Origin: Saccopteryx bilineata
Taxonomy: Eukaryota; Chordata; Mammalia; Chiroptera; Emballonuridae
Assembly: GCF_036850765.1 (NCBI RefSeq)
Contig: NC_089492.1
Coordinates: 101,885,022 to 101,949,021 of the forward strand
Direction: 5' to 3'
Length of the DNA stretch: 64,000 bases
Part shown: positions 10,737 through 23,280 of the stretch, piece by piece
Numbering within the stretch: position 1 is the first letter of the stretch
Layout: every line of letters starts with the position of its first letter
The notes under the pieces: generated by a model
What the model saw: the letters and a program-made list of their open reading frames with translations, nothing else
Databases searched by the model: none
Told to the model about the DNA's origin: nothing
Position numbers and translations under genes: made by a program

Positions 10737-12690
10737 CGTCATTTCCAAGGCCAGAAGCCTTCTGAGCATCGCTTCAGTAGACTACATGGAAACTTAGTTA
10801 ATGGAAAAAGAGTGTGCAGTTAGACGGCACAAGCTTGCTAGTTAGAACATAAGATACCCTCCTGCTTTAAAAAGTCTCCCATGATGATGAAAATCTCAAC
10901 AAAATGTATAACTTCTTTATGAAACATGAAGCTACAAAATGAGTCTTTTCATATGCTATCATAAGAGGCCAGTGTTTAAATCTTAATCTAGTCTGGTTTT
11001 CATTCTGTCTTCTAGTAGGTGCTCTTATGTCCTCTAGTGGATACAGGTCGATATGGTGGAGGAAAGACAGGGGCAATATTGGCTAAGTAAAAGTCCATAA
11101 ATCTTAAATGCCTGCCTTACTCACATACTTTTCCAAACTAATGCCTAAATTATCATAAATAAAGAAAAACATTAACACATCTGAACCAGACCACACCAAT
11201 CTGCCCCGTGTGTGTGGTCATGTATAGGGCCTGCATTAAAACATAATTCCTGACTATGACACATACGTGAACAGATGCATACCAATTAGCTACATATTTT
11301 GACCCAACATAAAACAAAGAAGTCAACATTTCCATTGTAAGCCTCTATTTTTTTTAGAGATTTATAGCTTATCCATAAAAGTGGACTTTAGAAAAACTTA
11401 GGGTGCAAAAATTTAGCCACAAGAGAGAAATTTCCCTTCTAATAAAAACCCGTGTGTAGAAAATCTGATCCAAGACTACTCTGTGTGTATGTGTGTGCAT
11501 AAGATAGAGAGATCCTTGTGCACATAAATTGACAGCCTTGTGTTTAAACTGTTGGGGGGGGGGGGTTAGGGATAAAAGGGAGTACTAATGCAAGAAATAA
11601 AAAAGGTTTTTTCCTACCCAAATTTCGGAAACTAGGTTCCTTGTTAATATTTCCAGTAGTTCTAAGGATCCATCTTCCCTCACCAAATTCACACACATAT
11701 ACTCATATGTGGCTGCACATGAACTGGTCCCAGTCCATTAATATTACAGACAGTAAAATTTTCCCAATTAGACCTGAGGCCAGCACAGAACACACATAGT
11801 GTGTTTCCATGGAGCTGAAGTTTTAACATGAAAAGGTATGTATGGTTCCCTCGTTTGCATGTCCCGTCTTCGCATGACTGTGTCAACAGAGAGCCCAGGA
11901 GGAGCTCCACAGGATATGAAATAATCACTCCACACTCAACCTCCTGCATTGGTAGGAGTGAAGACAGGGCTGTGAAACTCTGTCCCTCAAACCTTATCCC
12001 CATTTCTTATTTTATCTTTATCTCCAGTACTTGCTATCATCTGCTGCACACAGGTTTGGTGTGTGTGTGACTAAAGTCAGGTTGGCAAGTGGATATGGAC
12101 TTTGGAGTTCAGAGACTCTTCTGTGGTGAAGTGTTCTGAGTATGAACAGTCTAGCATGCAAAAAGGAGGAACATAATAACACCTAACACCTTGGGAAGGA
12201 AGCAGAGTGTAGGGAAAGGGTTTAGCATCATCAAGGGACAGAAGTAGAAATGTACATACTATAAGCAGTTACAGAAATGGAAAGCTTAATATAATTCCTT
12301 GCAGTTGCTATATGCAATTAATTCTGAAATTCATCTAAAAAAGGGGAGGTGATAACTACCTTCTTGTTTTTACAAGAAGTGCTGCCTGCAGAATCCTTTT
12401 CATGTACATCTAGCAACTGTCACTAGATGAGGTACTTAATCTTTAATGACAGATACTTTGTAAGTGTCTACAATAGGGCTGAATTTTCAAGAAGGAATTC
12501 ATAATTTGGTGCAGTTGTTATTACCACAAGGGGGCAAAATAGAGTGTTACAGAGAAGCTATACTAAGCTGTCAAAATTCTTCAAAATCCCCGTACAAGAA
12601 AATCCATTTTATAGTAATAACACCAGAAAATAATTACATTGGATGCTAATAGGCATCTGGAATTTTATAATGCTAACTTAATTATCCTCA
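10737..12690. other. unassigned intronic sequence
   Basis: Mostly unique AT-rich sequence with a 12-G homopolymer at 11554-11565. Several ORFs of 60-104 codons (10867, 11153, 11689, 11828) overlap on opposite strands and resemble no family. Confidence 0.4.
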
Positions 12691-12840
12691 CACGTATAGT
12701 TGCTATTATTGTTACAGTATCTCCATATTACAGAAGAGGAAAGTGAGGCACAGAGGGAGGTTATGTAAGTTGCCCAGAGTCAAAATGCCAGGATGTAGCT
12801 GAATACATAGGGTCAATCTCTTGAGCCTAAGCTTTTAAAC
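12690..12840 (-). mobile_element. MIR SINE
   Basis: ATTACAGAAGAGGAAAGTGA, GGCACAGAGGGAGGTTATGT, AAGTTGCCCAGAGTCA is the reverse complement of the MIR core and 3' end (GCCTCAGTTTCCTCATCTGT pattern). It is an ancient mammalian repeat. Confidence 0.82.
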
Positions 12841-13715
12841 ACTATACCCCCATGTTTCGTATAAGTGGGATTGCTTAATCTAGCAATACACATTCCAGCG
12901 CTCTTGCTTGGGTTGGAAAGACCACTTACTTCACCTATTTTCTTTTTTAAAGGGAAGTTTTGTAACAATTAGGAATAATTTTTGTTTGTTTAAGAGATAA
13001 TATTTTAAATTCACTCATAAGTCTTACCATGACTAAACATGTTCTGACATAACAGACATAATTCTTAAATTCTGTATCATGTTGTTCTTATTACAAATCT
13101 TATATAAATGGTACCAATGCCTATGCAATAACAACAACAACAAAAAAGATAGGAGATGTCTGAAAAAACTACATGGCAACTTGCTCTGACAGGGCACTGG
13201 CTTTTCTATTACAAAACTATAATTTACCTTTTCCTGTCCCCATCCTCTCCAAATTTTCTATTCTTCTGTCACTAAGATCAATTACAGCACTTTATTTGAT
13301 ACTCTGAAAATAACTCTATTCTGCCACTTATCTAGCTCAGCTACAAATGACTGCTGCATTTCTTTCTCAAGAGAAACAAGACTGCGCTGGAACCCTTCCA
13401 CTTCTGGCGGTTCCTTCACAGTGGCAGAACTTGAGTATGGGATTAGGACCTAAGTATGTCCTACTCATGTACCAGAATCAGGGGGAAAGTTCTCCTTCTT
13501 TCTCCTCTGGGTAACTTAATAGTTCTAATGAGGTTCTGCTTTTGATTTTAAACAACTGTATTTTAAAAAAATGTAGAACTCCAAGGTTTTATGATTAGTA
13601 CTGATTAGTATCTCCCTTTTGTTGGCAAACACTGTAGAAGAAAAAAAATGATGTCCAAAGTTCTACTGATATCTCAAAATTTTAGGACTTTAAAAGGCCT
13701 TCAAGAGATCATATA
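12841..13715. other. unassigned intronic sequence
   Basis: AT-rich, no element recognised. Confidence 0.4.
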
Positions 13716-13847
13716 TAGGGGGTTCCAGGGTTATGGTACTGTTCCGTTCCTACAACAGTGACACAACCTGAATTTTGGTGTAAGTCAAAACACACCCTAG
13801 CCTAAGTCACTTTGCTATCCTAACAGTTGTAAAATCATAATCTAGAA

Positions 13848-14598
13848 CAGTGGTAGTCAACCTGGTCCCTACTGCCCACTAGTGGGTGTTCCAGCTTTCA
13901 TGGTGGGCGGTAGCGGAGCAACTAAAGTATAAAGAAAAAGATAAATTTAACTATAGTAAGTTGTTTTATAAAAATTTATTCTGCCAAACAGTGAAAATCC
14001 AACATAAAGTACTTGGTAAGTAATTATTATTATATGCTTTAACTTGCTGTAACTCTGCTTTATAAATTTTATAAAGTAAAGTTACTTCCCTACTTTATAA
14101 ATCACCATTACTGTGGAACTGATGGACGGTTAGAAAATTTTACTACTAACAAGATACAAAAGTGGCCCTGGCTGGTTGGCTCAGTGGTAGAGTGTCAGTC
14201 AGCCTGGAATGCAGGAGTCCCGGGTTCGATTCCCAGCCAGGGCATATAGGAGAAGCACCCATCTGCTTCTCCACCCCTCCCCCTCTCCTTCCTCTCTGTC
14301 TCTCTCTTCCCCTCCCGCAGCCAAGGCTCCACTGGAGCAAAGTTGGCCTGGGCGCTGAGGATGGCTCTGTGGCCTTTGCCTCAGGCACTAGAATGGCTCT
14401 GGTTGCAACAGAGCAACGCCCCAGATGGGCAGAACATCGCCCCCTGGTGGGCATGCCGGGTGGATCCCGGTTGGGCGCATGCGGGAGTCTGTCTGACTGC
14501 CTCCCCGTTTCCAACTTCGGAAAAATACAAAAAAAAAAAGAAATAAATAAAAAAGATACAAAAGTGGGCAGTAGATATAAAAAGGTTGACTACCCCTG
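13848..14598. mobile_element. non-autonomous hAT element, middle layer of the nest
   Basis: The ends are CAGTGGTAGTCAACCTGGTC and, reversed, AGGTTGACTACCCCTG, with inner GGCAGTAG / GGGCGGTAG segments. The duplication ATCTAGAA is perfect (13840-13847, 14599-14606). Inside are an AT-rich stretch with no ORF and a SINE at 14165. It shares the segment CCACTAGTGGGYGTTCCAGC with the element at 45192. Confidence 0.93.
14165..14552 (+). mobile_element. long bat tRNA SINE, inner layer of the nest
   Basis: Full-length, with head GCCCTGGCTGGTTGGCTCAG, A and B boxes, AGCCAAGGCTCCACTGGAGC body and A-tail. Perfect 14-bp duplication AAGATACAAAAGTG (14151-14164, 14553-14566). The 122- and 145-codon ORFs across it are read-through of SINE sequence. 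Confidence 0.97.
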
Positions 14599-14841
14599 AT
14601 CTAGAACATAACACAACTAAGCCACAAGAAAAGGACATAAATATACTGTATTGTACACTGTACTTACTGTGTATTCGTCCACCACACACAACCAAACTTG
14701 TTCTCCCCTGTAGTTTTTAAGTGTGATGTTAACTGCACAAATTGAAGCACTCATATCTCAATTTTTAAAAGTTTTTATGGGAGTGAGCATTGTAAACTAG
14801 AAATGTCATATGTCAAGACTCGTAACCTGAGAACCTCTGTA

Positions 14842-15317
14842 TAGTATAACCCTTCAATTCATAGATGAGAAAATCTAAACACAAAGAAACTGAATCGTGA
14901 TTAAAGTTAGGATAGTCTTTATATGTTACTGTATCTTCTACCACTAATAAGAACTACAATTTGAGTTTCCTCACTTTGGTTTTTCTATAGCCACATTTCA
15001 AAAGAAGACAACATTTCCTTTATCTAGCAAACACCTGAAGACACAAAAGAAGAAAGTTGAAAATTACTAATTGAAATACAGTATGATGAGTTACAATGGT
15101 TCTCAAATGTCAGTTCTGGCCAAGTTTTCAGTGGTCAATACAAAAATGAGAAAAAGAATAATGTGAAAGTTTTCCAACAAGATACAAGTATGCCATTTAA
15201 ACAACTGTCCTTTACTATATAATTATAGCATTCCTATTTCGCTGCTAAAATAGTTTTTTCCATTGTATTTGTGTGAGAATAAAAATAACTGAAAATATGT
15301 CAGCTCTCCAAATTCCT
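14842..15317. other. unassigned intronic sequence
   Basis: No recognised element. Confidence 0.4.
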
Positions 15318-15870
15318 AAGACACTGGTACCTACTGCAGTGCAACAAATTACCCCCAAAGATAGCAGCTTAAAACAACAAACACTTATTAACTTGTATAG
15401 CCTCTGAGGGTCAGGAATCCAGGAGCAGCTTAGCTGGTTGGCTCTGGCCCTCATGAGTGGCTCTCATAAGGTTGCATTTAAGATGTTGGTTGGACTGAAA
15501 TCATCGGAACACCTGAGCAGGTTGAAGGATCTGTTTCCAAGATGGCTCACTGATATCACTGTTGGCAGGAAGCCCGAGTCGCTCAGGTACCATTAGCCAG
15601 AGGCTTCAGTTCCTCTCCTGACGGCTCTTAGGCTGCTCAGGACGTGAAAGTTGGCTTCCCCCATGGTGAGTGATCCAGGAGAAAATAGGCATCCAAGACA
15701 GAACCACATGCCTTTTATAACTTAATCTTAGAAGTGACATACCTGTACTTCTCCCACATTCTACTGGACACAAAGACTAGCACCAAGGAGGCAGGAATTA
15801 TTGGGGTCCAACTTGGACACTGACTACTAGGACCATAAATTCTTTAAAAAATTATTTTACTAGTCCATCA
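15318..15870 (-). mobile_element. antisense LTR of ERVL-MaLR type
   Basis: GCAACAAATTACCCCCAAAG, AGCAGCTTAAAACAACAAAC, GGGTCAGGAATCCAGGAGCA and AAGATGTTGGTTGGACTGAA follow a well-known old LTR consensus read backwards. It ends near GGAGGCAGGAATTATTGGGG. No retroviral coding region accompanies it, so it is a solo LTR. Confidence 0.55.
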
Positions 15871-16984
15871 CATCAAAAGTCTAAGAACTGCTGTAGTAGA
15901 AAGGACATATAAGATCATTGTTTTAGTTATAACTAAAACACCAACTAGTGGCAGAGATGTCACAATTTTCTAGGTTTCAGTTTCTTTAGAAAGTAAGGGG
16001 CTGATTTGATAGTCCCTTAAATACCTCTCACTGTCAATGTACAACAATTCTAACTAGAAATTATAATAATGCTGATATTGACAAAGTTGAAAACTGTCCA
16101 AGGTCACTAGGCTAGTAAATGGTGGAGCCAAAATCTGAACTTCAGACAGATGGACTACAGAGCTCATGCTGTCTTAAGGTTAGGGAAAAAATAAAAATGA
16201 AAGGTAGTGAGAGAGACTAAGCAAGTCAAAAAACATCTTGCTGCTTTATTCTCATCAACTGTAAAAGAGAGACCAAGCTCATCCCATCCCTACAAGCACT
16301 TACTAAATACAAAATTATCTGCTTTACTGTTACAGAGTTAGGAAAATAGAATGGCCCACTTCATGAAACCTGTCTTCCTATCAACTGATAACACAGTAAT
16401 GCTTTGTGTAATGTAAACTTTCTGTTGTAAAATCATCATGCTTATGATAATGTTATGGCATCACTTCCAGATGACTCTGGTAAAGAACATCTACAGTCCA
16501 GGAAAACTTCTGAGCAGGCTTGAAATGAAGGTGGGATGGTGATCATTTTTAATTTTGGCATGTTCTTTCCTTTATTATTTCTTTTTCTGAAGAACTACTC
16601 TTAATTTCCTGGGGAAACATAGTAATAGTTTAGCTTTTAATAAGTCCAATACTTGTTAATATCTTAGAGAGAAACAGCAAATACTATGCAAATAAGTAAC
16701 AAAAGACCATACTACAATGGCTTAAAGTTCTTCATTCTTTTCTTTTAGTTGAAAAATAATAATATTCATATGCTAACTGGCATCAATTATTTTTTTTTCC
16801 CCCTGATTTTCTCTGAATGTACTTCACAGTTCCCGAGATACTAATGCTTTTTTACACCAGAATCAGAAGCCACTAGGGGAACTCCTTTGGTATCAGCAAG
16901 AAACAAGAAAAATCCGTGATCCTGTGACTGACTGCTCAGTGCTCAGTAAAGGCAACTATCTGGTATAGAAGTCAGCAGGAAAGA
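15871..16984. other. unassigned intronic sequence with a MIR fragment
   Basis: At about 16070-16175, TCCAAGGTCACTAGGCTAGT and GGTGGAGCCAAAATCTGAAC are the reverse complement of a MIR. The rest is unassigned AT-rich sequence. Confidence 0.55.
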
Positions 16985-19662
16985 ATCGTGTTCCACACCT
17001 AACATCATACTCAACAGTAAAAAGCTAAAAGCTTTTCCTCTAAAAATTAGGAACAAGACAAGCATGCCCTCTCTCACTACTTTTATTCAACAGAGAATTG
17101 AAAGTCCTAGCTACAGCAATTAGATAAGAAAAAAAATAAAATAAAGGGCATTCAGTTGGAAAGAATAGAGTAAAACAGTCAGTATTTGCAGATGACGTGA
17201 CACTATACACAGGAAACCCTAAAGACTCCACCAAAAAACTATTAGAACTAATCAATGAATTTGGGAAATTTGTAGATTACAGAATGAACATATGGAAATT
17301 GGTTTTATTTCTATACACTTATAATGGATAATCAGAAAGAGAAATTTTTAAAAATCCCATTCACAATCAAATAAAAAAGAATAAAATATCTGGAATAAAT
17401 TTAACTGAGAAGGTGAAAAACCTATTCTTTGAATACTATGTGATGTTGATGAAAGCAACTGAATACAACACATAAAAGGATATACTGTGCCCATGTGCTA
17501 AAGGAATATCATTAAAATACCCATACTACCCAAAGAAAATTACAGATTTCAATGTAATCCATATCAAAATGCCAATGGCATTTTTCACAGAACTAGATCA
17601 AAGAATCCTTAAATTTATATGAAACTAGAAAAGATCCTGAATAGCCAAAGCAATCTTGAGAAATAACAAAGTTGAAGGTATTATGCTCCCTAATTTAAAA
17701 CCACACTACAAAGCTATAGTAATCAAAACAGTATGGTACTAGCACAAACACAGACTCATAGATCTAGACATAAACCCACAGTGTTATGATCAATTAATCT
17801 ACATAGGGGGAGGCAAGAATATACAGTGGGGAAAAGACAGTTTCTTCAATATTGGGAGATGGAAAAATTGGCCAGATACACACACAAAAAAATCAAAATA
17901 AAACTAAACTACTTTCTTATTCAATGTACAAAACTAAATTTAAAATAAATTAAAGACAAATGCAAGTCCTGAAACCATAAAACTCCTAGAAGAAAACACA
18001 GGTAGTAAACTCTTTGACACTGGTCTTAGGAATACTTTTTTTGGATATGTCTCCTGGGGCAATGACAACCAAAGCAAAAATAAACAAATGAAACTATAAA
18101 TATCAAACCAAACAGTTTGTGCATAGTGAAAAAAACCATCAACAAAATGAAAAATCAACTAATGGAGTGAGAAAAAATATTTGCAAATTATATATCTGAC
18201 AAGGGGTTAATATCCAAAATATATAGAGAACTCAAACAATCCAACATAAAAAAAACCTGATTAAAAAATGGGCAGATAGCCTGACCAGGCGGTGGCGCAG
18301 TGGATAGAGCATCAGACTGGGATGCAGAGGACCCAGGTTCGAGACCCCGAGGTCGCCAGATTGAGCGTTGGCTCATCTGGTTTGAACAAGAGCCCAAGGG
18401 GTTGCTCGGTCTGCTGGAGGCCCACGGTCAAGGCATATAAGGGAGAACAATCAATGAAAGATGTTGCAATGCACAATGAAAAACTAATGATTGATGCTTC
18501 TCATCTCTCTCCGTTCCTGTCTGTCTGTCCCTGTCTATCCCTCTCTCTGACTCACTCTCTGTCTCTGTAAAAAATAAGTAAATAAATAAATTTTAAAAAA
18601 ATGGGCAGATGTTCTAAGTAGGCATTTCTACAAAGAGGATATATAGATGGTCAACAGATACATGAAAAGATGCTCAATATCACTAATCAGGGATATGCAA
18701 ATCAAAACCACACTGAGCTATCACCTCACACCTATCAGAATGACTATTATCAATAATAGCAAATAACAAGCTTTGGTATGGATATAGAGAAAGGGGAACC
18801 CTTATGCACTGTTTGTGGGATTGTAAATAGGTGCAGCCACTGTGAAAAACAATATAGAAGTTCCTCAAAAATTAGAGAGAATTAGCATACAACCCATCAA
18901 TTACCTGAAGAAAATAAAAACAGTTCTTCAAAAAGATATATGTATCCCTATGCTCATTACAGCATTATTTGCAATATCCAGGAGATGAAAGTAACCTAGG
19001 TATTCATCAGTAGATGAATGAATCAAGAAGATATGGTGGGTATATGTATATGCACAGTATGTGTACATACACACACACACACAATGGAATATTATTCACC
19101 ATAAGGGATTGAAAATTTGTCATAGATGGACCTAAGGGTATTACATTAAGTGAAATAAGTCAGACAGAGAAAGACAAATACTGTATGATTTGACTCATAT
19201 GTGAAATCTAAAAATCAACACAAAACAGACTCGTAGATATAGAGAACTGATGGTTGCCAGAGGGAAGGTACGTGTGTAAAAGTGCAAAAAAGGAGAAGGG
19301 CATTAAGAGGTGCATATTTACAGTTATAAAATAAAGTCACAGGGATGTGATATATATCATAGGAAATACAGTCAATAATATTTTTGTACAGAGATAAATG
19401 GCTACTGGACATCATGGCGATCACTTTGTAAGGCATATAAATATCAAATTGCTAGGCTGTACACCTGAAATGAATATACTATTGTATGTCAACTACAATT
19501 TAATTTAAAAAATGAAATTTAAAAAGAAATGGTGATGGAGGAGACTTGATTTGGGGTGGTGAACAAACAACACAGGGTAGAGATGATGTGTTGTGAAATT
19601 ATATACCTGAAACCTGTATAATTTTTTAACCAGTGTCACCACAAGAAATTCAATAAAAAGGG
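16985..19662 (+). mobile_element. L1 3' portion (ORF2 remnant and 3' UTR), split by a SINE
   Basis: The sequence enters within ORF2 (CTAACATCATACTCAACAGT, then a reverse-transcriptase stretch ending in GCAGATGACGTGACACTATA, the FADD region). It runs through the C-terminal part (AGAATCCTTAAATTTATATG, CAAAACAGTATGGTACTAGC) to the 3' UTR and an A-rich end near 19662-19700. Stops and frameshifts disrupt the frame throughout, so it cannot make a functional protein. The 5' truncation is typical of L1. Confidence 0.88.
18278..18595 (+). mobile_element. long bat SINE with GCTTGAGC modules, in L1
   Basis: Head GCCTGACCAGGCGGTGGCGC, B box GGTTCGAGACCC, CT-rich 3' part and tail. The perfect duplication AAAAAATGGGCAGAT (18263-18277, 18596-18610) is L1 sequence, proving insertion into the L1. 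It lacks several of the internal modules seen in the copy at 52644. Confidence 0.95.
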
Positions 19663-19699
19663 GGAAAATCACAAAAAAGAAAAGAAAGAAAAAAGAAAG

Positions 19700-21423
19700 G
19701 TTTATTAAAAACCTTGCCAGAGTATGAATATGAAAAATAGAGAGCAAAATAACACTGTCAAATCTGCTCTCCATTTTAGAAACTCAAGGCAAGACAAAGT
19801 CATCTTGGGAACAGTAGGCAAAGTCTCCATGCTTTGCACTAATACAGCAGAAAAAGCATTTAAGGTTTCAGGCATTCAAGAGTGACAACCGTCTTTTGGA
19901 CAGTTGGAAAAAAACTTGAGAAAAACATTTGTTGGAATAAATGGAATGTGCTTTGGCTTCTGTGGTCAAAATTTCTGGGACTCAGCTGAAACAAGATTCT
20001 GGCTTAAGACTTATATGGTTTTCATCACCCTATAAACATTAACGTTATTGATGCAGATCTGTCGCTTGAAATATTTTACCCATATCCTCCATGCAAGGAA
20101 TTTTCTTTTTACCCATTCATCTCTAGTGACAAATTTGTGGCACTTACAAATTTAAAAGGCTGTCAAAATCTAATAATGAAATCTTGGGGGGAGTCATGTG
20201 GGGGCACAGATCAGAAACAACCAAAATTAATTTCAGAGGATTTACTACATAGGTTAGGGGTCACAATGAGGTGAGTTTCTCTCTACAATGTGAAATCTAC
20301 ATAAGCAATACCTTCCCAGAAGTAAAGAAAAAGTAGGAAAGGAATTAGTGCTAGTCAAGCTATGGAACAAAGTTAGAAGCAGTACAGAAACCAGTGAAGA
20401 GAGAGCATGGAAAACCACGTTGCCAGTGACTTAAATCCATGCCAGGGCCCATACTTGTTTGCATAATGGCTATTACTAAAAGTCAGACATACTTTTTAAC
20501 TATTGATAATCCACTAGGAACATTTTCCATCTTAACAGGGACTAAATTTAAAGACTTGAGTTCTACTACTTTTCTCCAGAAAGTATAACCAAAATGGAAA
20601 GATAGTTTTAAAAGAAGAATTGGTCAGAGCTTTTTCCCTTGCCTACGCCTCTATGATGTACCTGCCACTAGAAAGCTCAATGGCTAGCACATCCCCACAA
20701 GCCCTTAGAGTTAGATGTCTTGAGGAAGGAAAGTCAGAAGGAGGAAGATGTAAGTTGGCGCATTCACGCAGGGGACACAGTTGAGGAGGGAGCCCATGTG
20801 GCGGGCAGAACCTCTAGAGAGGCTGTGCTTTGGGATCTATCAGAGACCATACTGGACAAGACTTAGACTTAGGCATCAATTCAAAGTCAGACTGTAAAAT
20901 GGCTGCCTCTGAGAGAGGTAAGAGTTAATATTTGAAATACTAACTCCCAGAAGACTGACTTCACACCAAAGGAGTTGGCCGTCAGCACAGCTGCCATGGA
21001 AATAGCCCAATGCTTAAGACAGGCCTGAGAAAGCTGTGGTGAAATCAGGTCACTGCCTCATAACAACCACCACGCTGGAACAGCACGTCCTGAGACTGCA
21101 GTCCTCCTTATCAGGCTGGGGTGGGCCGGAGGTCCCCCAACCACAAATGTCGAGGGGCCGAACAGACATAGAGGTAGAAAACTCTCCCGTGTCCCTATCT
21201 CAACTGTATCTTTCCAGCCCCTACTTATACCAGCAGAGGGGCTGATCATCCTTTAACCATTAAACCTAAAACCACAAGGCCTAAGAACTGAAATTTTCTC
21301 AAGTCTGAGACGTGGCCCTCTGAAATTCTTGTGCACTATCCCCGAGAACAAAAGGCTAGAAGGCAAAGGACCTGGTAAGTGTGCTGGTCAGGTCACTGAT
21401 GCGTGTCTGCTCCACACCACTGT
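19700..21423. other. unassigned sequence, GC-richer in its second half
   Basis: About 20700-21420 is richer in GC than its surroundings and has short ORFs on both strands (21036-21249). No known repeat or exon was recognised. An unlisted LTR is one possibility. Confidence 0.35.
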
Positions 21424-21836
21424 TTTTAGTATGTCCTGGGGTTGCCATAACTAATTACTACAAACTGGGTAGCTTAGAACAACAGAAACTTATTCTCTCA
21501 GAGTTACGGACCCCAGAAGTCCAAAATCAAGATGTCTAGAGGCACTGAAGGAGAACCCGTTCCATGCCTGTCCCTGGCTTCTGGTGCTGCTGGCAATCCT
21601 TGGTGTTCTTGGCTGGCAGCCACATCATTCCAATCTCTATCCCATCTTCTTATGGAATTCTTTCTCTGTGTCAGTTCTCTCTTCTTATAGGGCACCAATC
21701 ATTGGATTAGGGCCCACTCTAATCTAGTATGGCCTCTTTTTGACTACTAAGACCTTATTTCCAAATAAAGCCATATTCTGAGATTCTGAATAAGCATGAT
21801 TTGGGGGTAGGGGTACAATACTACTTAACCTAGTGT
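21424..21836 (-). mobile_element. antisense MLT1-like LTR, near full length
   Basis: GGGGTTGCCATAACTAATTA, AACTGGGTAGCTTAGAACAA, CATCATTCCAATCTCTATCC, TATAGGGCACCAATCATTGG, ACCTTATTTCCAAATAAAGC and a GGGGTA..ACTACTTAACC end follow, in order, the reverse of a familiar MaLR LTR. It is a solo LTR about 410 bp long. Confidence 0.68.
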
Positions 21837-22708
21837 ATCTCCAAACTCACCACAAACAGCATCTTAAATATTTATTCCACTTTCCCTTGCCTAAGCCAAA
21901 GAAGAAAAGAATTATAGGGATTGTAGGGTTCTTCTCTAAAGAAACTGAAAAGGCCCAGGGTAAAAGTCTTCTGAAATGGGGCATGTAAATATTCTCCTGT
22001 TTTAAGAATAGCCATCTCTCCTCAAGAGATGACAATAAAGCAAAACCTGCTAATGAAACAAGCTCTACCTGCATATAGCAAAGCTCCATTCAGCTTTACT
22101 ATGGTCAGTTTCTTAAAATAGAAAGAGATCATCAAGGTTCTTACAAGAAACTGAAAGTCTCCACAGTAAGAGATACCAAAACAAAACAAACAAAAAAGGA
22201 GAAACAGACAGAAAGAAAATCCTTTGGCTTCGTACTTTTGGAAAATTAATGAAAGTGTTGTAGCTAAAATATGAACAAAAGAATAAGAGCATAATACCAC
22301 AAAAAGAGAATTAGAGATCAAGAGAACATTTTACAGAAATTAAAAATTATAAAATGAAATAATCAAAATAAAATTATTAGAAGATAAAGTAGAGGGCTCC
22401 CCTAGAATAACAACAACATTCAAGATCTGAAAGTTTCAGAAGAGAAAGACAAAGAGGTTCCATCAAAGGGGTCCCATAGCTACCTTAGTGGAGTTATTAA
22501 TACACAGCACAAGATATTTTCCCAGAGTGGGAAACATCCTCAGATTATAAAGAAACAAGAAGCATCCAGCCCTAGGAATGGAAAAAGACAAGCACCTAAA
22601 ACTTCCAGAGATATAAAAAACAGGTCACTCTCAAAGGAATGAAAATCAGACCAGCACCAATAGCACCGTTGATAGAATTCAACAAAACAAGATGCAATAA
22701 AAATTCTG
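21837..22708. other. unassigned intronic sequence
   Basis: A-rich, with short ORFs of no recognisable family. Parts (22400-22680) may be old L1. Confidence 0.35.
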
Positions 22709-22723
22709 AGAAAAAGGATTTTC

Positions 22724-23080
22724 TTTTTTTTTTTTTTTTTTTTTGTATTTTTCTGAAGTTGGAAACGGGGAGGCAAACAGACTCCTGCATGCGCCCGACC
22801 CGGATCCACCCGGCATGCCCATCAGGGGCGATGCTCTGCCCCTCTGGGGCATTGCTCTGTTGCAACCAGAGCCATTCTAGCACCTGAGGCAGAGGCCACA
22901 GAGCCATCCTCAGCGCCTGGGCCAACTTTGCTCCAATGGAGCCTTGGCTGCGGGAGGGGAAGAGAGAGACAGAGAGGAAGGAGAGGGGGAGGGGTGGAGA
23001 AGCAGATGGGCGCCTCTCCTGTGTGCCCCAGCCGGAAATCGAACCTGGGACTCCTGCACGCCAGGCTAATGCTCTACCAC
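22724..23080 (-). mobile_element. long bat tRNA SINE, truncated at its tRNA head
   Basis: On the minus strand it begins within the A-box region (GGTAGAGCATTAGCCTGGCG) and lacks the usual first ~20 bases, then continues through the B box, GCCAAGGCTCC body and a 20-T (A-tail) run. AGAAAAAGGATTTT on one side and AGAAAAATGATTTT on the other suggest a target duplication with one mismatch. Truncation at insertion is therefore likely rather than a later deletion. Confidence 0.88.
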
Positions 23081-23098
23081 CAGAAAAATGATTTTTAA

Positions 23099-23280
23099 AA
23101 AAATTTTTTTTAATTCATTTTAGAAAGGAGAGAGAGAGGGGGGAGAGAGAGAGAGAAGGGAAAGGAGCAGGAAGCATCAACTCCCATATGTGCCTTGACC
23201 AGGCAAGCCCAGGGTTTCAAACCGGCGACCTTAGCATTTCCAGGTTGATGCTTTATCCACTGCGCCACCACAGGTCAGGC
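23099..23280 (-). mobile_element. VES-type SINE inserted at the border of the preceding SINE
   Basis: Head (minus) GCCTGACCTGTGGTGGCGCA, GGGCTTGCCTGGTCAAGGCA and a GA/CT tract. The perfect 18-bp duplication CAGAAAAATGATTTTTAA lies at 23081-23098 and 23281-23298, so it landed exactly beside the truncated SINE. Confidence 0.95.

Larger units (their letters stand above)
13717..14839. mobile_element. Tigger/pogo-like DNA transposon, outer layer of a triple nest
   Basis: The left end AGGGGGTTCCAGGGTTATGG and right end CGTAACCTGAGAACCTCTG sit between TA dinucleotides. The interior matches the copy at 5419-6687 (CTACAACAGTGACACAACCT, AAAATCATAATCTAGAACA, AAGGACATAAATATACTGTA, TTATGGGAGTGAGCATTGTA). 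A hAT element (13848-14598) has inserted within it. Removing the insert restores the same order as in the first copy. Confidence 0.83.

Noticed and set aside
14146..14599. 122- and 145-codon ORFs on both strands
   Set aside because: They run through a SINE and its host transposon; open reading here reflects the GC-rich SINE body.
15318..15870. endogenous retrovirus with coding capacity
   Set aside because: Only an LTR-like segment is visible; no gag, pol or env reading frame adjoins it.
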